This document shows, piece by piece, positions 39,143 to 48,554 of a stretch of DNA of 64,000 nucleotides. The DNA is from Anaerotruncus massiliensis (ex Togo et al. 2026) (GTDB lineage: Bacteria > Bacillota > Clostridia > Oscillospirales > Ruminococcaceae), in contig NZ_LT962687.1 of the NCBI RefSeq assembly GCF_900199635.1, forward strand, positions 556,863-620,862, read 5' to 3'. The notes beneath the pieces were generated by a model. The model saw only the letters and a list, made by a program, of their open reading frames with translations, searched no databases and was not told the DNA's origin. Position numbers and translations under genes: made by a program. How positions within the stretch are numbered: the first letter of the stretch is position 1; each line of letters opens with the position of its first letter.

Positions 39143-41119
39143 CTACCGGACCACCGAACCGCAGGGGACGGACTCGTCGACAAAGATGACCTTCACGTCG
39201 TTCTCGCCCGCGTCGACGGCGAGGATCATGCCGTTGGATTCGACGCCGCGCAGCTTGGCGGGCTTGAGGTTCGCGACGACGATCACCTTTTTGCCGGTGA
39301 GCGCCTCCGGCTCGTACCACGGATGGATGCCCGACACGACCTGGCGGGGCGTGCCGCTGCCGTCGTCGAGGGTGAGCTTCAAGAGCTTATCCGCCTTGGG
39401 CACCGGCTCGCAGGCGGTCACCTGCGCGACGCGCAGCCGCACCTTCGCGAAGTCGTCGATCGTGATGAGCGAGGCGACCCCCTCCGGCTGCTCCGCCTTG
39501 GCGGCGGGCTTCTTTTCCGCAGCGGCGGCCTTTTCCATGGCGGCGGCGCGCGCCTTTTCGAGCGCCTCGAGCTCCTTGGCCACGTCAATGCGCGGGAAGA
39601 GGCCCTCGCCCTTTTTGACCGTCACGCCGGCGGGCAGCAGGCCCCACGTCCCGGCGGACTCGTAGGTGGTGATGCCGCCGGCCGCGCCGATCTGCGCGAA
39701 GATCCTGGGCGAGGTGGCGGGCATGAAGGGCGCGAGCAGGATGCCCGCGATGCGTACGCATTCCAGCAGGTTATAGAGCACCGTGGCGAGGCGGGGCCGG
39801 TTGGCCTCCTCCTTGGCGAGCACCCAGGGGGCGGTCTCGTCGATGTATTTGTTGGTGCGGGAGATGAGCTTGAAGACCTCGATCAGCGCGTTCTGGAAGG
39901 CGTACTGTTCCATCTGCGCCTCGTAGCGGTCCTTGAGCCCGCGCGCGATCGAGATGATCTCCTCGTCGACCGGCTCGGATTTCCGCTCCGCCGGCAGGGT
40001 GCCGCCGAAGTATTTCTCCGCCATCGCCACCGAGCGGGAGACAAGGTTCCCCAAATCGTTGGCGAGGTCGGCGTTGATGCGGGTGATGAGCCCCTCGTTG
40101 GAGAAGAGGCCGTCCGAGCCGAAGGGGAACTCGCGCAGCAGGAAATAGCGGATGGCGTCGACGCCGTACCGCTCGACGAGCACGACGGGGTCGACGACGT
40201 TGCCCTTGGACTTGCTCATCTTTCCGCCCTCGAGCAGCAGCCAGCCGTGGCCGAATACCTTTTTGGGCAGCGGCAGGTCGAGCGCCATGAGCATGGCGGG
40301 CCAGATGATCGTGTGGAAGCGCATGATCTCCTTGCCGACGAAATGCACGTCGGCGGGCCAGAACTTTTCAAACTCGTGATACTTGTCGTTGCCGTAGCCG
40401 AGCGCGGTGATGTAGTTGGTCAGCGCGTCGACCCACACGTAGACGACGTGGCCGGGGTCGAAGGTGACGGGGATGCCCCATGAGAAGGAGGTGCGGGAGA
40501 CGCACAGATCCTCGAGGCCGGGCTTGATAAAGTTGTTGACCATCTCGTTGAGGCGGCTCTGCGGCTCCATGAAGTGGGGGTTTTCCTCGTAGAGCCTGAT
40601 GAGGCGGTCCTGGAAGGCGGAGAGCTTGAAGAAGTAGGCCTCCTCCTCCGCGTCGATGACCTCGCGGCCGCAGTCGGGGCATTTGCCGTCCTTCAGCTGG
40701 CTCTCGGTCCAGAAGGACTCGCAGGGCGTGCAGTATTTGCCCTTGTAGGAGCCCTTGTAGATGTAGCCCTTGTCATAGAGGTCCTTAAAAATCTTCTGCA
40801 CCGATTCCACATGGTAGTCGTCGGTGGTGCGGATGAACCGGTCGTTGGAGATGTTGAGGAGCTTCCACAGCTCCTTGATGCCGGCGACCACCCTGTCGAC
40901 ATACTGCTGCGGGGTCACGCCCGCGGCCTTCGCCTTTTCCTCGATCTTCTGGCCGTGCTCGTCGGTGCCGGTCAGGAACATGACATCAAACCCCTGCATA
41001 CGCTTGTAGCGCGCCATGACGTCCGTCGCGACGGTGCAGTAGCTGTGTCCGATGTGCAGCTTGTCCGACGGATAGTAGATGGGGGTGGTGATGTAAAATG
41101 TCTTTCCTGTTCCATTCAT
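39143..41119 (-). CDS. metG: Methionyl-tRNA synthetase with C-terminal tRNA-binding domain
   Basis: This 658-residue class I synthetase charges tRNA-Met. Signatures are PSDKLHIGHSY (HIGH near 22-25), a zinc knuckle CTPCESFW-CPDCG (near 127-150) and KMSKSKGNVVDP (near 297-308). An anticodon-binding helical domain follows. A Lys/Ala-rich linker (about 525-550) leads to a C-terminal OB-fold tRNA-binding domain (VRLRVAQVTACEPVPKADKL, then NLKPAKLRGVESNGMILA). GGAGGTTC precedes the ATG. It is monocistronic; the short upstream region shows no T-box. Confidence 0.97.
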   Translation of the reverse strand: MNGTGKTFYITTPIYYPSDKLHIGHSYCTVATDVMARYKRMQGFDVMFLTGTDEHGQKIEEKAKAAGVTPQQYVDRVVAGIKELWKLLNISNDRFIRTTDDYHVESVQKIFKDLYDKGYIYKGSYKGKYCTPCESFWTESQLKDGKCPDCGREVIDAEEEAYFFKLSAFQDRLIRLYEENPHFMEPQSRLNEMVNNFIKPGLEDLCVSRTSFSWGIPVTFDPGHVVYVWVDALTNYITALGYGNDKYHEFEKFWPADVHFVGKEIMRFHTIIWPAMLMALDLPLPKKVFGHGWLLLEGGKMSKSKGNVVDPVVLVERYGVDAIRYFLLREFPFGSDGLFSNEGLITRINADLANDLGNLVSRSVAMAEKYFGGTLPAERKSEPVDEEIISIARGLKDRYEAQMEQYAFQNALIEVFKLISRTNKYIDETAPWVLAKEEANRPRLATVLYNLLECVRIAGILLAPFMPATSPRIFAQIGAAGGITTYESAGTWGLLPAGVTVKKGEGLFPRIDVAKELEALEKARAAAMEKAAAAEKKPAAKAEQPEGVASLITIDDFAKVRLRVAQVTACEPVPKADKLLKLTLDDGSGTPRQVVSGIHPWYEPEALTGKKVIVVANLKPAKLRGVESNGMILAVDAGENDVKVIFVDESVPCGSVVR

Positions 41120-41238
41120 GATGTGGAACCTCCTTGCATGAGTTTGGTGTCGTCAATGTAATGATATAGTATACCACGAATTGGGTAAAATGAACAGGGG
41201 CTGTGGAAAGTTTTTGCCGCCGGAGCGCGCCCCGGCGG

Positions 41239-41269
41239 CAAAAAAGGAACCGCCCGCGGGCGGTTCCTT
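41239..41269 (-). terminator. Terminator of the kinase-like gene
   Basis: A perfect 26-bp palindrome (41244-41256 with 41257-41269) is followed, on the minus strand, by a run of T (A run at 41239-41245 on the plus strand). It overlaps the stop codon of the kinase-like gene. Confidence 0.9.
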
Positions 41270-42419
41270 AGAGGGGACAGTCGATGCTGTCGCTGAGCGC
41301 GACGCGCAGGGGAGAAAAGCGGTCGGAGAGGTAGTCCGTGGCCTCGCAGAAAACGGCGGGCGGCACGCTCTCGTCGTCCTCCACGGGCAGGGTGAACACG
41401 ACGGTGGTTCCCTTCCCGGGTGTGGAGGTGAGCGCGATGGTGCCGCCGATGGCGGCGATGGAATCTCGGGCGATCGTCAGGCCGAGGCCGTTGCCCGAGA
41501 AGGGCCGCCCCCCGTGGTCGTAGGAGAAGTACGGCTCAAAGACGCGCGGCTGCACGTCGGGCGGAATCCCGAGCCCGCGGTCGGCGACCGAGACGCTGAG
41601 CATCCCCCGCTTGAAGCGCACCCGGACGGCGATCTGGTTGCCGGGGCGGGTGTAGCGGCAGGAATTCGAGAGGATGTTGAGCAGGGCCGCGGACACCTTC
41701 TGGGTGTCGCAGGCGGCGGGCAGCATCCCCTCGGGGATGTCCGCGGAGAGCGGGATGCCGGTCGGCTCGATTAAGTCGGCGGCCGCCGAAAAGAGCTCGC
41801 GCAGGTAGTGGAAGAGGTCGACCCGCCGGGTCCGCACGGGCGAAAACCCATAGGTGAGGCGGGTGTAATCGGAAATCCACTCGCTGCTGCGCAGCAGCCG
41901 GAAGGCGCTCTGGTTGATGGCGGCGAGGTAATCGGGCATGCGCTCGCGGTCCTTTTCGGACGAGCCGGGCCCGCAGTTGCGGGAGAGGAGGGTGAGCATC
42001 GAAAAGATGACGGTCAGCGGCGCGCGGTACTGGTTGCCGAAGGAGGAGAGCGTGCGCGACATCCCCTCGGGTCGCATGCCGGAGCCCTGCTCGGCGCCGG
42101 AGGCCGGCTGGATGAGATAGCGGCCGCTCCCGTCGGGCAGGGCGCAGATGACGGTCGGCCGCTCTGCGAACAGGTGGTTGGGGCCGGCGGTGGTGAAGGA
42201 ACCGCACCGGTCGATCTCCGCGCGGACGACCTCGGGGTCGTAGCCGTGCAGCAGCAGCTGCGCGCCGTCCGGCAGGGCCAGGGCGGGCATTTCCCGGGAG
42301 CCGGCGGCGCTGCACCAGACGAGACGAAAATCATGGTCCATCACGGCGGCGGGCTGGCCGGAGGCGTCCAGGAGCCCGGTCAGCTGGTCGAAAAAAGAGT
42401 CTGTTCGGGGATCGTCCAA
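41268..42419 (-). CDS. Histidine-kinase-like ATPase lacking the phosphoacceptor His
   Basis: This 383-residue soluble protein has a PAS-like N-terminus (about 1-110) and a dimerisation helix pair. A GHKL ATPase domain follows, with N box LLNILSNSCRYTRPG, G1 DRGLGIP, and GNGLGLTIA and GKGTTVVFTLP motifs. In the H box, where SHEIRTPL is expected, the sequence is GNQYRAPL (near residue 129). The phosphoacceptor His is therefore Asn, and normal autophosphorylation is not expected. The start is TTG at 42419, 7 bases after GAGGAGG. The upstream in-frame extension overlaps the promoter region. Spo0A-type boxes lie in the leader, hinting at a sporulation or stationary-phase role. Confidence 0.85.
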   Translation of the reverse strand: MDDPRTDSFFDQLTGLLDASGQPAAVMDHDFRLVWCSAAGSREMPALALPDGAQLLLHGYDPEVVRAEIDRCGSFTTAGPNHLFAERPTVICALPDGSGRYLIQPASGAEQGSGMRPEGMSRTLSSFGNQYRAPLTVIFSMLTLLSRNCGPGSSEKDRERMPDYLAAINQSAFRLLRSSEWISDYTRLTYGFSPVRTRRVDLFHYLRELFSAAADLIEPTGIPLSADIPEGMLPAACDTQKVSAALLNILSNSCRYTRPGNQIAVRVRFKRGMLSVSVADRGLGIPPDVQPRVFEPYFSYDHGGRPFSGNGLGLTIARDSIAAIGGTIALTSTPGKGTTVVFTLPVEDDESVPPAVFCEATDYLSDRFSPLRVALSDSIDCPL

Positions 42420-42528
42420 AGGCGCACCTCCTCGCTGCGGAACTGCACTTATCATTTGGGAAGGACCGCGGAAATATTCGGATTCCAAATATTGCATGAA
42501 GGCCCGGGAACAGGGAAAACAGGGACCT

Positions 42529-42589
42529 TTCGACACAAATCGACAGAAAATTCCGCTTCAATTATAGTATATGAGGGTGTGATTTTCAA
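42529..42589 (-). promoter_or_regulatory. Promoter with two Spo0A-type boxes for the kinase-like gene
   Basis: On the minus strand TTGAAA (42589-42584) and TATAAT (42566-42561) are spaced by 17 bases. Downstream, at roughly +10 to +27, lie TGTCGAT (42545-42539) and TGTCGAA (42535-42529). They are exactly 10 bp apart, matching the tandem 0A-box arrangement (consensus TGTCGAA). The position below the start site suggests repression by phosphorylated Spo0A, as at the Bacillus abrB promoter. Confidence 0.72.
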
Positions 42590-42679
42590 TAGGAGTTGGG
42601 CGTTTTCAATAAAAAGCAAAGTATAAATATCCCGGGTTTGAAGAAAATAAAAAAAATCGTTTAAAGTTTATCAAGGTTC

Positions 42680-42708
42680 TTGTAGTTTCCAGAGATTTGT
42701 ATTATGAT
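42680..42708 (+). promoter_or_regulatory. Promoter of gapA
   Basis: TTGTAG (42680-42685) and TATGAT (42703-42708) have 17-bp spacing, in an AT-rich stretch 32 bp before the start codon. Confidence 0.75.
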
Positions 42709-42710
42709 AA

Positions 42711-43751
<1,041 letters not shown>

Positions 43752-43762
43752 TCGGTTTTTTG

Positions 43763-43792
43763 AAAGAGCCGCCCGCGAGGGCGGCTCTTTTG
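43763..43792 (+). terminator. Terminator after gapA
   Basis: AAAGAGCCGCCC and GGGCGGCTCTTT pair across GCGA, followed by TTG. Confidence 0.9.
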
Positions 43793-43795
43793 TTC

Positions 43796-44020
43796 ATTTG
43801 CCGCGCTGCGCCCGGCGGAGCTTTCTTCGCGCCCCTCCGGAGCGCTTTCAATGAGCCGCCTTCGGCGGCGGGGATTGCCGGGTCCCGCCCCGGCGGGCGG
43901 GTCCATTTCTTGATCGCCCAAGAAATGGACGAAAGAAGGGCGCTCAAGGCGGGCTCACTTGAAGAAGGCGGGGCGCAAAGCTCGCCCCCCTTGAGAATCC
44001 CCCCGCCGCTCACGTCCAGC
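43796..44020 (+). repeat. Left copy of a 225-bp inverted repeat
   Basis: This GC-rich segment runs from ATTTGCCGCGCTGCGCCCGG to CCGCTCACGTCCAG. It is nearly identical, in reverse complement, to 44757-44980, with only scattered substitutions. It includes the inner hairpin TCCATTTCTTG-ATCGCC-CAAGAAATGGA. It appears non-coding. The two copies bound a 740-bp module with two small genes. Confidence 0.9.
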
Positions 44021-44130
44021 CCGCCGCGGCAATAAGGCATGTCCCATAGTACCCGTAAGGGGGCACAGGTGCTTTTGCTGCCAAAATGCAAAGTCAGCTG
44101 CGGCGCTCCCAACGGGGGACGGCGGGCGCG

Positions 44131-44337
44131 CTAATCCCTCTGGGGCTCGCTCGCGTGCAGCATTTCCTGCGAGCGGCGCCGCGCGTCCTCCAACAGGTCC
44201 ATCGCCTGAACCGTCCGCGCCGCCGCGCTGTTCTTGATCTGTTCGCGCGTCTCGCCCTCCAGCGGCTTGCGCAGGATTTCCGCAATTTCGGATACCTTGC
44301 TGGACAGAAAATAATAAGCGAGCCTGTAATCTTCCAT
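44131..44337 (-). CDS. Small hypothetical protein inside the repeat-bounded module
   Basis: This 68-residue, largely helical charged protein (MEDYRLAYYFLSSKVSEIAE at the start, then TREQIKNSAAARTVQAMDLL) has no known domain. GAGGTGG lies before the ATG at 44337. It is transcribed divergently from the XRE gene at 44462, across a 124-bp region with paired TGCGTACA sites. A regulator-partner pair is plausible but unproven. Confidence 0.6.
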   Translation of the reverse strand: MEDYRLAYYFLSSKVSEIAEILRKPLEGETREQIKNSAAARTVQAMDLLEDARRRSQEMLHASEPQRD

Positions 44338-44353
44338 AAACCCACCTCGCAAA

Positions 44354-44381
44354 TGCGTACATATTGTTCGCTTTGCGTACA
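44354..44381. promoter_or_regulatory. Paired TGCGTACA sites between divergent genes
   Basis: TGCGTACA occurs at 44354-44361 and 44374-44381, 20 bp apart (about two helical turns), in the AT-rich gap between the two divergent small genes. It is a candidate operator for the XRE protein encoded next to it. Confidence 0.5.
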
Positions 44382-44461
44382 ATAATATAGCAATTGCGAT
44401 CTAATGTCAAGCAGACTTTGGCGGCACACAAGCTTACAATAAATACATAGAGGTGAGTTGT

Positions 44462-44686
44462 GTGGGCGTGCATGCGGAGAAATTTCGTAAACTTGGGTTA
44501 AGTGTCGCGTATTATCGTAAGCTTGCGGGTTTCACGCAGGAAGAACTGGCCGACTTGGTCCATATTAGCCGGGGATATCTAAGCCATATTGAGGCACCCA
44601 ATATTGAAATGTCGTTTTCGATTACAACGCTGTTTGATATCTGCGACGCATTGCATATTGAACCGAAAGTTCTTTTCGAAATCTGA
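44462..44686 (+). CDS. Small XRE-family regulator inside the repeat-bounded module
   Basis: This 74-residue single-domain helix-turn-helix protein contains LGLSVAYYRKLAGFTQEELA, then DLVHISRGYLSHIE, a standard XRE recognition unit, and closes LFDICDALHIEPKVLFEI. The GTG at 44462 lies 6-7 bases after AGAGGTG; an in-frame GTG at 44453 is an alternative. A short hairpin with T-rich tail (GGACACCTGTAAAGGTGTCC, 44692-44711) follows as terminator. Confidence 0.82.
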   Translation: MGVHAEKFRKLGLSVAYYRKLAGFTQEELADLVHISRGYLSHIEAPNIEMSFSITTLFDICDALHIEPKVLFEI

Positions 44687-44691
44687 TTGCG

Positions 44692-44717
44692 GACACCTGT
44701 AAAGGTGTCCGTTTTTT
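44692..44717 (+). terminator. Terminator after the XRE gene
   Basis: GGACACCT and AGGTGTCC pair over a 4-base loop, followed by GTTTTTT. Confidence 0.85.
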
Positions 44718-44756
44718 ATTTTGGGTGGTTTGTATTTGCCTTCTTTATGCACTCCG

Positions 44757-44980
44757 CTGGACGTGAGCGGCGGGGGGATTCTCAAGGGGGGCGAGCTTTG
44801 CGCCCCGTCTTCTTCAAGTGAGCCCCCCTTGAGCGCCCTTCTTTCGTCCATTTCTTGGGCGATCAAGAAATGGACCCGCCTGCCGGGGCGGGACCCGGCA
44901 ATCCCCGCCGCCGAAGGCGGCACATCTAAAGCGCCCCGGAGGGGCGCGAAGAAAGCTCCGCCGGGCGCAGCACGGCAAAT
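44757..44980 (-). repeat. Right copy of the 225-bp inverted repeat
   Basis: This is the reverse complement of 43796-44020 with a few substitutions; it starts CTGGACGTGAGCGGCGG and ends GCGCAGCACGGCAAAT. A further 60 bp of similar GC-rich repeat (AATCCCCGCCG near 45008) continues to about 45040. Confidence 0.9.
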
Positions 44981-45298
44981 CCAAAGCCGCCGGCGGGCGG
45001 GCCCCGGCAATCCCCGCCGCTTGGAAAGCGGCAAATCAAAGAACATTTCCCACCACCATTTACATGCCAAAACGACACGAAATTCATGTTATAATAGAAA
45101 CTCGCGGGTCTCTGACAGGACAAGGAGGGCCGCAACTGGAAAATATCGTTAGGCGAAAGAAACAGGAATGTGCACAAAATATGTGCATAATAGATAAAAT
45201 GCTTAGAAAGTTTTCATTGTTTTTACGCGATATTTCACAAGAAATACTTGAAAGGCGCTCCAAAAACTGTTAAAATATAAAAAAGGGAGGTGAGGGCA
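44981..45298 (+). promoter_or_regulatory. Upstream region and promoter of glgB
   Basis: TTGAAA (45248-45253) and TAAAAT (45271-45276), spaced by 17 bases, give a good promoter 22 bp before glgB. A second TATAAT lies at about 45090. Between them is a short open frame (45064-45273) with an AGGAGGG but no standard start after it. It overlaps both promoters and is not called a gene. Confidence 0.65.
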
Positions 45299-47314
45299 AT
45301 GGTTAAGCCAAAAAAAACAAAGTCGAAAGACAGCTTTCCATTGTATCTATTTCATCAGGGGACGAATTATAAGGCCTATGAATACTTAGGCGCCCATCCC
45401 TGCCGCAAGGATGAAGAAGATGGATACGTATTCCGCGTGTGGGCTCCCAACGCCGTGTCGGTATCGGTCGTTGGCGATTTCAACGACTGGGACCCGGATG
45501 CGAATCCGATGACGCTTCTGGAAGATCATGCGGTTTGGGAATGCATGATTTTTGGCCTCAAGCAATATGATTTATATAAGTTCTGCGTGAAGACCAAAGA
45601 TGGACGCGCCCTGATGAAAGCGGATCCTTACGCCTTCCATGCCGAGACTCCGCCGGAGACGGCCTCCAAGCTGTACGACATCGAGGGCTACGAGTGGGAC
45701 GACGGCGCGTGGTTCGCGAGCCGCCAGGGCTTCAACCCCTACCGCAGCCCGGTCAATATCTATGAGATGCACCTCGGTTCCTGGCGGCGCTACCCCGACG
45801 GCAACACCTACGACTACCGCAGGACCGCCGACGAGCTGGTCGAATACCTGGGCGACATGGGCTACAACTTCGTCGAGCTGATGCCGGTGATGGAGCACCC
45901 CTACGACGGTTCGTGGGGCTACCAGGTGACGAGCTATTTCGCGCCGACCTCGCGCTACGGCACCCCGCACGACTTCATGTACTTTGTGGACAGGTGCCAC
46001 CAGGCGGGCATCGGCGTGATCATGGACTGGGTGCCCGCGCACTTCCCCAAGGACGCGCACGGCCTCTACGAGTTCGACGGCCAGCCGCTCTACGAATACC
46101 AGGACGTGCACAAGCGCGAGCACGCCCACTGGGGGACCCGCATCTTCGACTTCGGGCGCAACGAGGTCGTGAGCTTCCTTGCCTCGAGCGCGATGTTCTG
46201 GGTGGAGAAGTACCACATCGACGGCATCCGCGTCGACGCGGTGGCCTCGATGCTCTACCTCGATTACGGGCGCGAGGACTGGGAATGGCTGCCCAACGTC
46301 AACGGCGGCCGCGAAAACCTCGAGGCGGTGGCGTTCCTTCAGAAGATGAACACCGCCGTGCTCACCGAGCATCCCAGCGCGCTGATGATCGCGGAGGAGT
46401 CGACCGCGTGGCCGATGGTCACGAAGCCCGCCTATGTGGGCGGGCTCGGGTTCAATTTCAAGTGGAACATGGGCTGGATGAACGACATGATCGCCTATAC
46501 GTCGCTCGACCCGATCTTCCGCAGCTACAACCACGACAAATTGACCTTCAGCCTCTTCTACGCCTTCTCGGAGAACTTCATCCTGCCGATCTCCCACGAC
46601 GAGGTGGTGCACGGCAAGTGCTCGCTCATCAACAAGATGCCCGGCGACTACGCGATGAAATTCTCCGGTATGCGCACCTTCCTGGCCTACATGATGACCC
46701 ATCCGGGCAAGAAGCTGCTCTTCATGGGCTGCGAGTTCGCGCAGTTCATCGAGTGGAACTACAAGCAGCAGCTCGACTGGATGCTGCTCGACTACGACTC
46801 CCACCGCCAGATGCAGCAGTTTGTGCGGGACCTCAACCACTTCTATCTCGCGCACGCCTGCCTGTGGCAGGTGGAGGACTCGTGGGACGGCTTCAACTGG
46901 CTGGCGCACGACGACCACGCCCGGAACATCATCGTCTTCCGCCGCATCGACGACAACGGGGACGACCTTGTGGTGGTCTGCAACTTCGCGCCTGTGACGC
47001 GGGAGGACTACCGCATCGGGGTGCCCGACGCGACGAGCTATGACGAGGTCTTCAACACCGACGACGTGAAATACGGCGGCAGCGGCGTGGTGAACCGCGG
47101 CGCGATCCGGGTGAAGAACCAGCCGGACCACGACATGAAGCAGTCGATCACGATCACGGTGCCGCCGCTGGCGGCGGTCTTCCTCAAGGGCAGGCCGCGC
47201 AGGACGGAAAAGGCCGTCCGGGCGAAAACCACGGCCAAAAAGGCCGCGAAGGCCCCGGCCGGAAAGCCTGTTGTGAAGAAAGAGCGCAGGAAACCCCAAA
47301 AGCAGGGGACTTGA
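45299..47314 (+). CDS. glgB: 1,4-alpha-glucan branching enzyme
   Basis: This 671-residue GH13 branching enzyme introduces alpha-1,6 branches into glycogen. It has an N-terminal CBM48 (VWAPNAVSVSVVGDFNDWDP, about 45-64) and a catalytic barrel. The nucleophile Asp lies in DGIRVDAVASMLYLDYG (near 310), the acid Glu in IAEEST (near 366), and SHDEVVHGK is near 432. A C-terminal beta domain follows. The last 40 residues are an unusual Lys/Ala/Arg-rich tail after the normal family end. GGGAGGTGAGG precedes the ATG at 45299. It is the first gene of glgBCDA. Confidence 0.97.
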   Translation: MVKPKKTKSKDSFPLYLFHQGTNYKAYEYLGAHPCRKDEEDGYVFRVWAPNAVSVSVVGDFNDWDPDANPMTLLEDHAVWECMIFGLKQYDLYKFCVKTKDGRALMKADPYAFHAETPPETASKLYDIEGYEWDDGAWFASRQGFNPYRSPVNIYEMHLGSWRRYPDGNTYDYRRTADELVEYLGDMGYNFVELMPVMEHPYDGSWGYQVTSYFAPTSRYGTPHDFMYFVDRCHQAGIGVIMDWVPAHFPKDAHGLYEFDGQPLYEYQDVHKREHAHWGTRIFDFGRNEVVSFLASSAMFWVEKYHIDGIRVDAVASMLYLDYGREDWEWLPNVNGGRENLEAVAFLQKMNTAVLTEHPSALMIAEESTAWPMVTKPAYVGGLGFNFKWNMGWMNDMIAYTSLDPIFRSYNHDKLTFSLFYAFSENFILPISHDEVVHGKCSLINKMPGDYAMKFSGMRTFLAYMMTHPGKKLLFMGCEFAQFIEWNYKQQLDWMLLDYDSHRQMQQFVRDLNHFYLAHACLWQVEDSWDGFNWLAHDDHARNIIVFRRIDDNGDDLVVVCNFAPVTREDYRIGVPDATSYDEVFNTDDVKYGGSGVVNRGAIRVKNQPDHDMKQSITITVPPLAAVFLKGRPRRTEKAVRAKTTAKKAAKAPAGKPVVKKERRKPQKQGT

Positions 47315-47338
47315 GCCATCAACAAAGGGGGTAACAAC

Positions 47339-48550
47339 ATGTTCAAGAAGGAATGGATTGCCATGCTGCTCGCCGGCGGGCAGGGCAGCAGGCTGTACAC
47401 ACTAACGCAGAACCTCGCCAAGCCGGCGGTTCCCTTCGGCGGCAAGTACAGGATCATTGATTTCCCGCTTTCCAACTGCATCAACTCGGGGATCGACACG
47501 GTGGGCGTGCTCACCCAGTACCAGCCGCTCGTGCTCAACGAGTACATCGGCAACGGCCAGCCGTGGGACCTCGACCGCGCCAACGGCGGCGTGTTCGTGC
47601 TGCCGCCCTACCAGAAGTCCTCCGGGTCCGACTGGTACACCGGCACGGCGAACGCCATCTACCAGAACATCAACTTCATCGACCGCTACGAGCCGGAATA
47701 CGTCCTGCTCCTCTCGGGCGACCACATCTACAAGATGGACTATGAGAAGATGCTCGCCTACCACAAGGAGAAGAACGCCGACTGCACGATCGCGGTGCTT
47801 CAGGTCCCGATGGAGGAGGCCAGCCGGTTCGGCATCATGAACACATACCCGGACGGCACCATCTTCGAGTTCGAGGAGAAGCCGCCCCAGCCCAAGAGCA
47901 ACCTCGCTTCGATGGGCATCTACATCTTCACCTGGGAGAAGCTGCGCAAATACCTCATCGAGGACGAGGCCGACCCGCTCTCCACCAAGGACTTCGGCAA
48001 GAACATCCTGCCGGCGATGCTGGGCGACGGGCAGAAGATGGTCGCCTATCCGTTCGAGGGCTACTGGAAGGACGTCGGCACGATCGACAGCCTGTGGGAG
48101 GCGAATATGGACCTGCTCGACCCGAAGGTCCCGCTCGACCTCTACGACGACAGCTGGAAGATCTATTCCCGCAACCCGGTCATGCCGCCGCACTACATCG
48201 CCAACGGCGCGGTGGTGCAGAACTCGATGGTCACCGAGGGCTGCACGATCGCGGGCAATGTCGACTTTTCCATCCTCTTCGCGGGCGTGACCGTCGAGGA
48301 GGGCGCGGTGGTGCGCGATTCGATCATCATGCCCGGCACGGTGATCAAAAAGGGCGCGGTCGTCGAATACGCGATCGTGGCGGAAAACTGCGTGATCGGG
48401 GAGGGGGCCGTGGTTGGCCAGAGGCCCGAGAACGCCGAGAACAGGGACAACTGGGGAATCGCCGTTGTCGGCAACGGCATCACAATCGGCGCAGGCGCGG
48501 TGGTAGCCCCCAAAGCGATGATCGACAAAGACGTTCAGGGGGTGCAATAA
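47339..48550 (+). CDS. glgC: Glucose-1-phosphate adenylyltransferase catalytic subunit
   Basis: This 403-residue enzyme makes ADP-glucose, the committed glycogen precursor. Family motifs are [20 protein letters not shown] (residues 8-27), GTANAIYQN (near 103), [12 protein letters not shown] (near 125), [10 protein letters not shown] and [16 protein letters not shown]. The C-terminal left-handed beta helix carries repeated hexapeptides (from about 290). It lies 24 bp after glgB and 4 bp before glgD. Confidence 0.97.
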   Translation: MFKKEWIAMLLAGGQGSRLYTLTQNLAKPAVPFGGKYRIIDFPLSNCINSGIDTVGVLTQYQPLVLNEYIGNGQPWDLDRANGGVFVLPPYQKSSGSDWYTGTANAIYQNINFIDRYEPEYVLLLSGDHIYKMDYEKMLAYHKEKNADCTIAVLQVPMEEASRFGIMNTYPDGTIFEFEEKPPQPKSNLASMGIYIFTWEKLRKYLIEDEADPLSTKDFGKNILPAMLGDGQKMVAYPFEGYWKDVGTIDSLWEANMDLLDPKVPLDLYDDSWKIYSRNPVMPPHYIANGAVVQNSMVTEGCTIAGNVDFSILFAGVTVEEGAVVRDSIIMPGTVIKKGAVVEYAIVAENCVIGEGAVVGQRPENAENRDNWGIAVVGNGITIGAGAVVAPKAMIDKDVQGVQ

Positions 48551-48554
48551 GGAT

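Noticed and set aside
45064-45273. 69-codon open frame before glgB
   Set aside because: It spans one TATAAT and the whole glgB promoter, and after its AGGAGGG there is no ATG, GTG or TTG at a usable distance. Composition is AT-rich intergenic.
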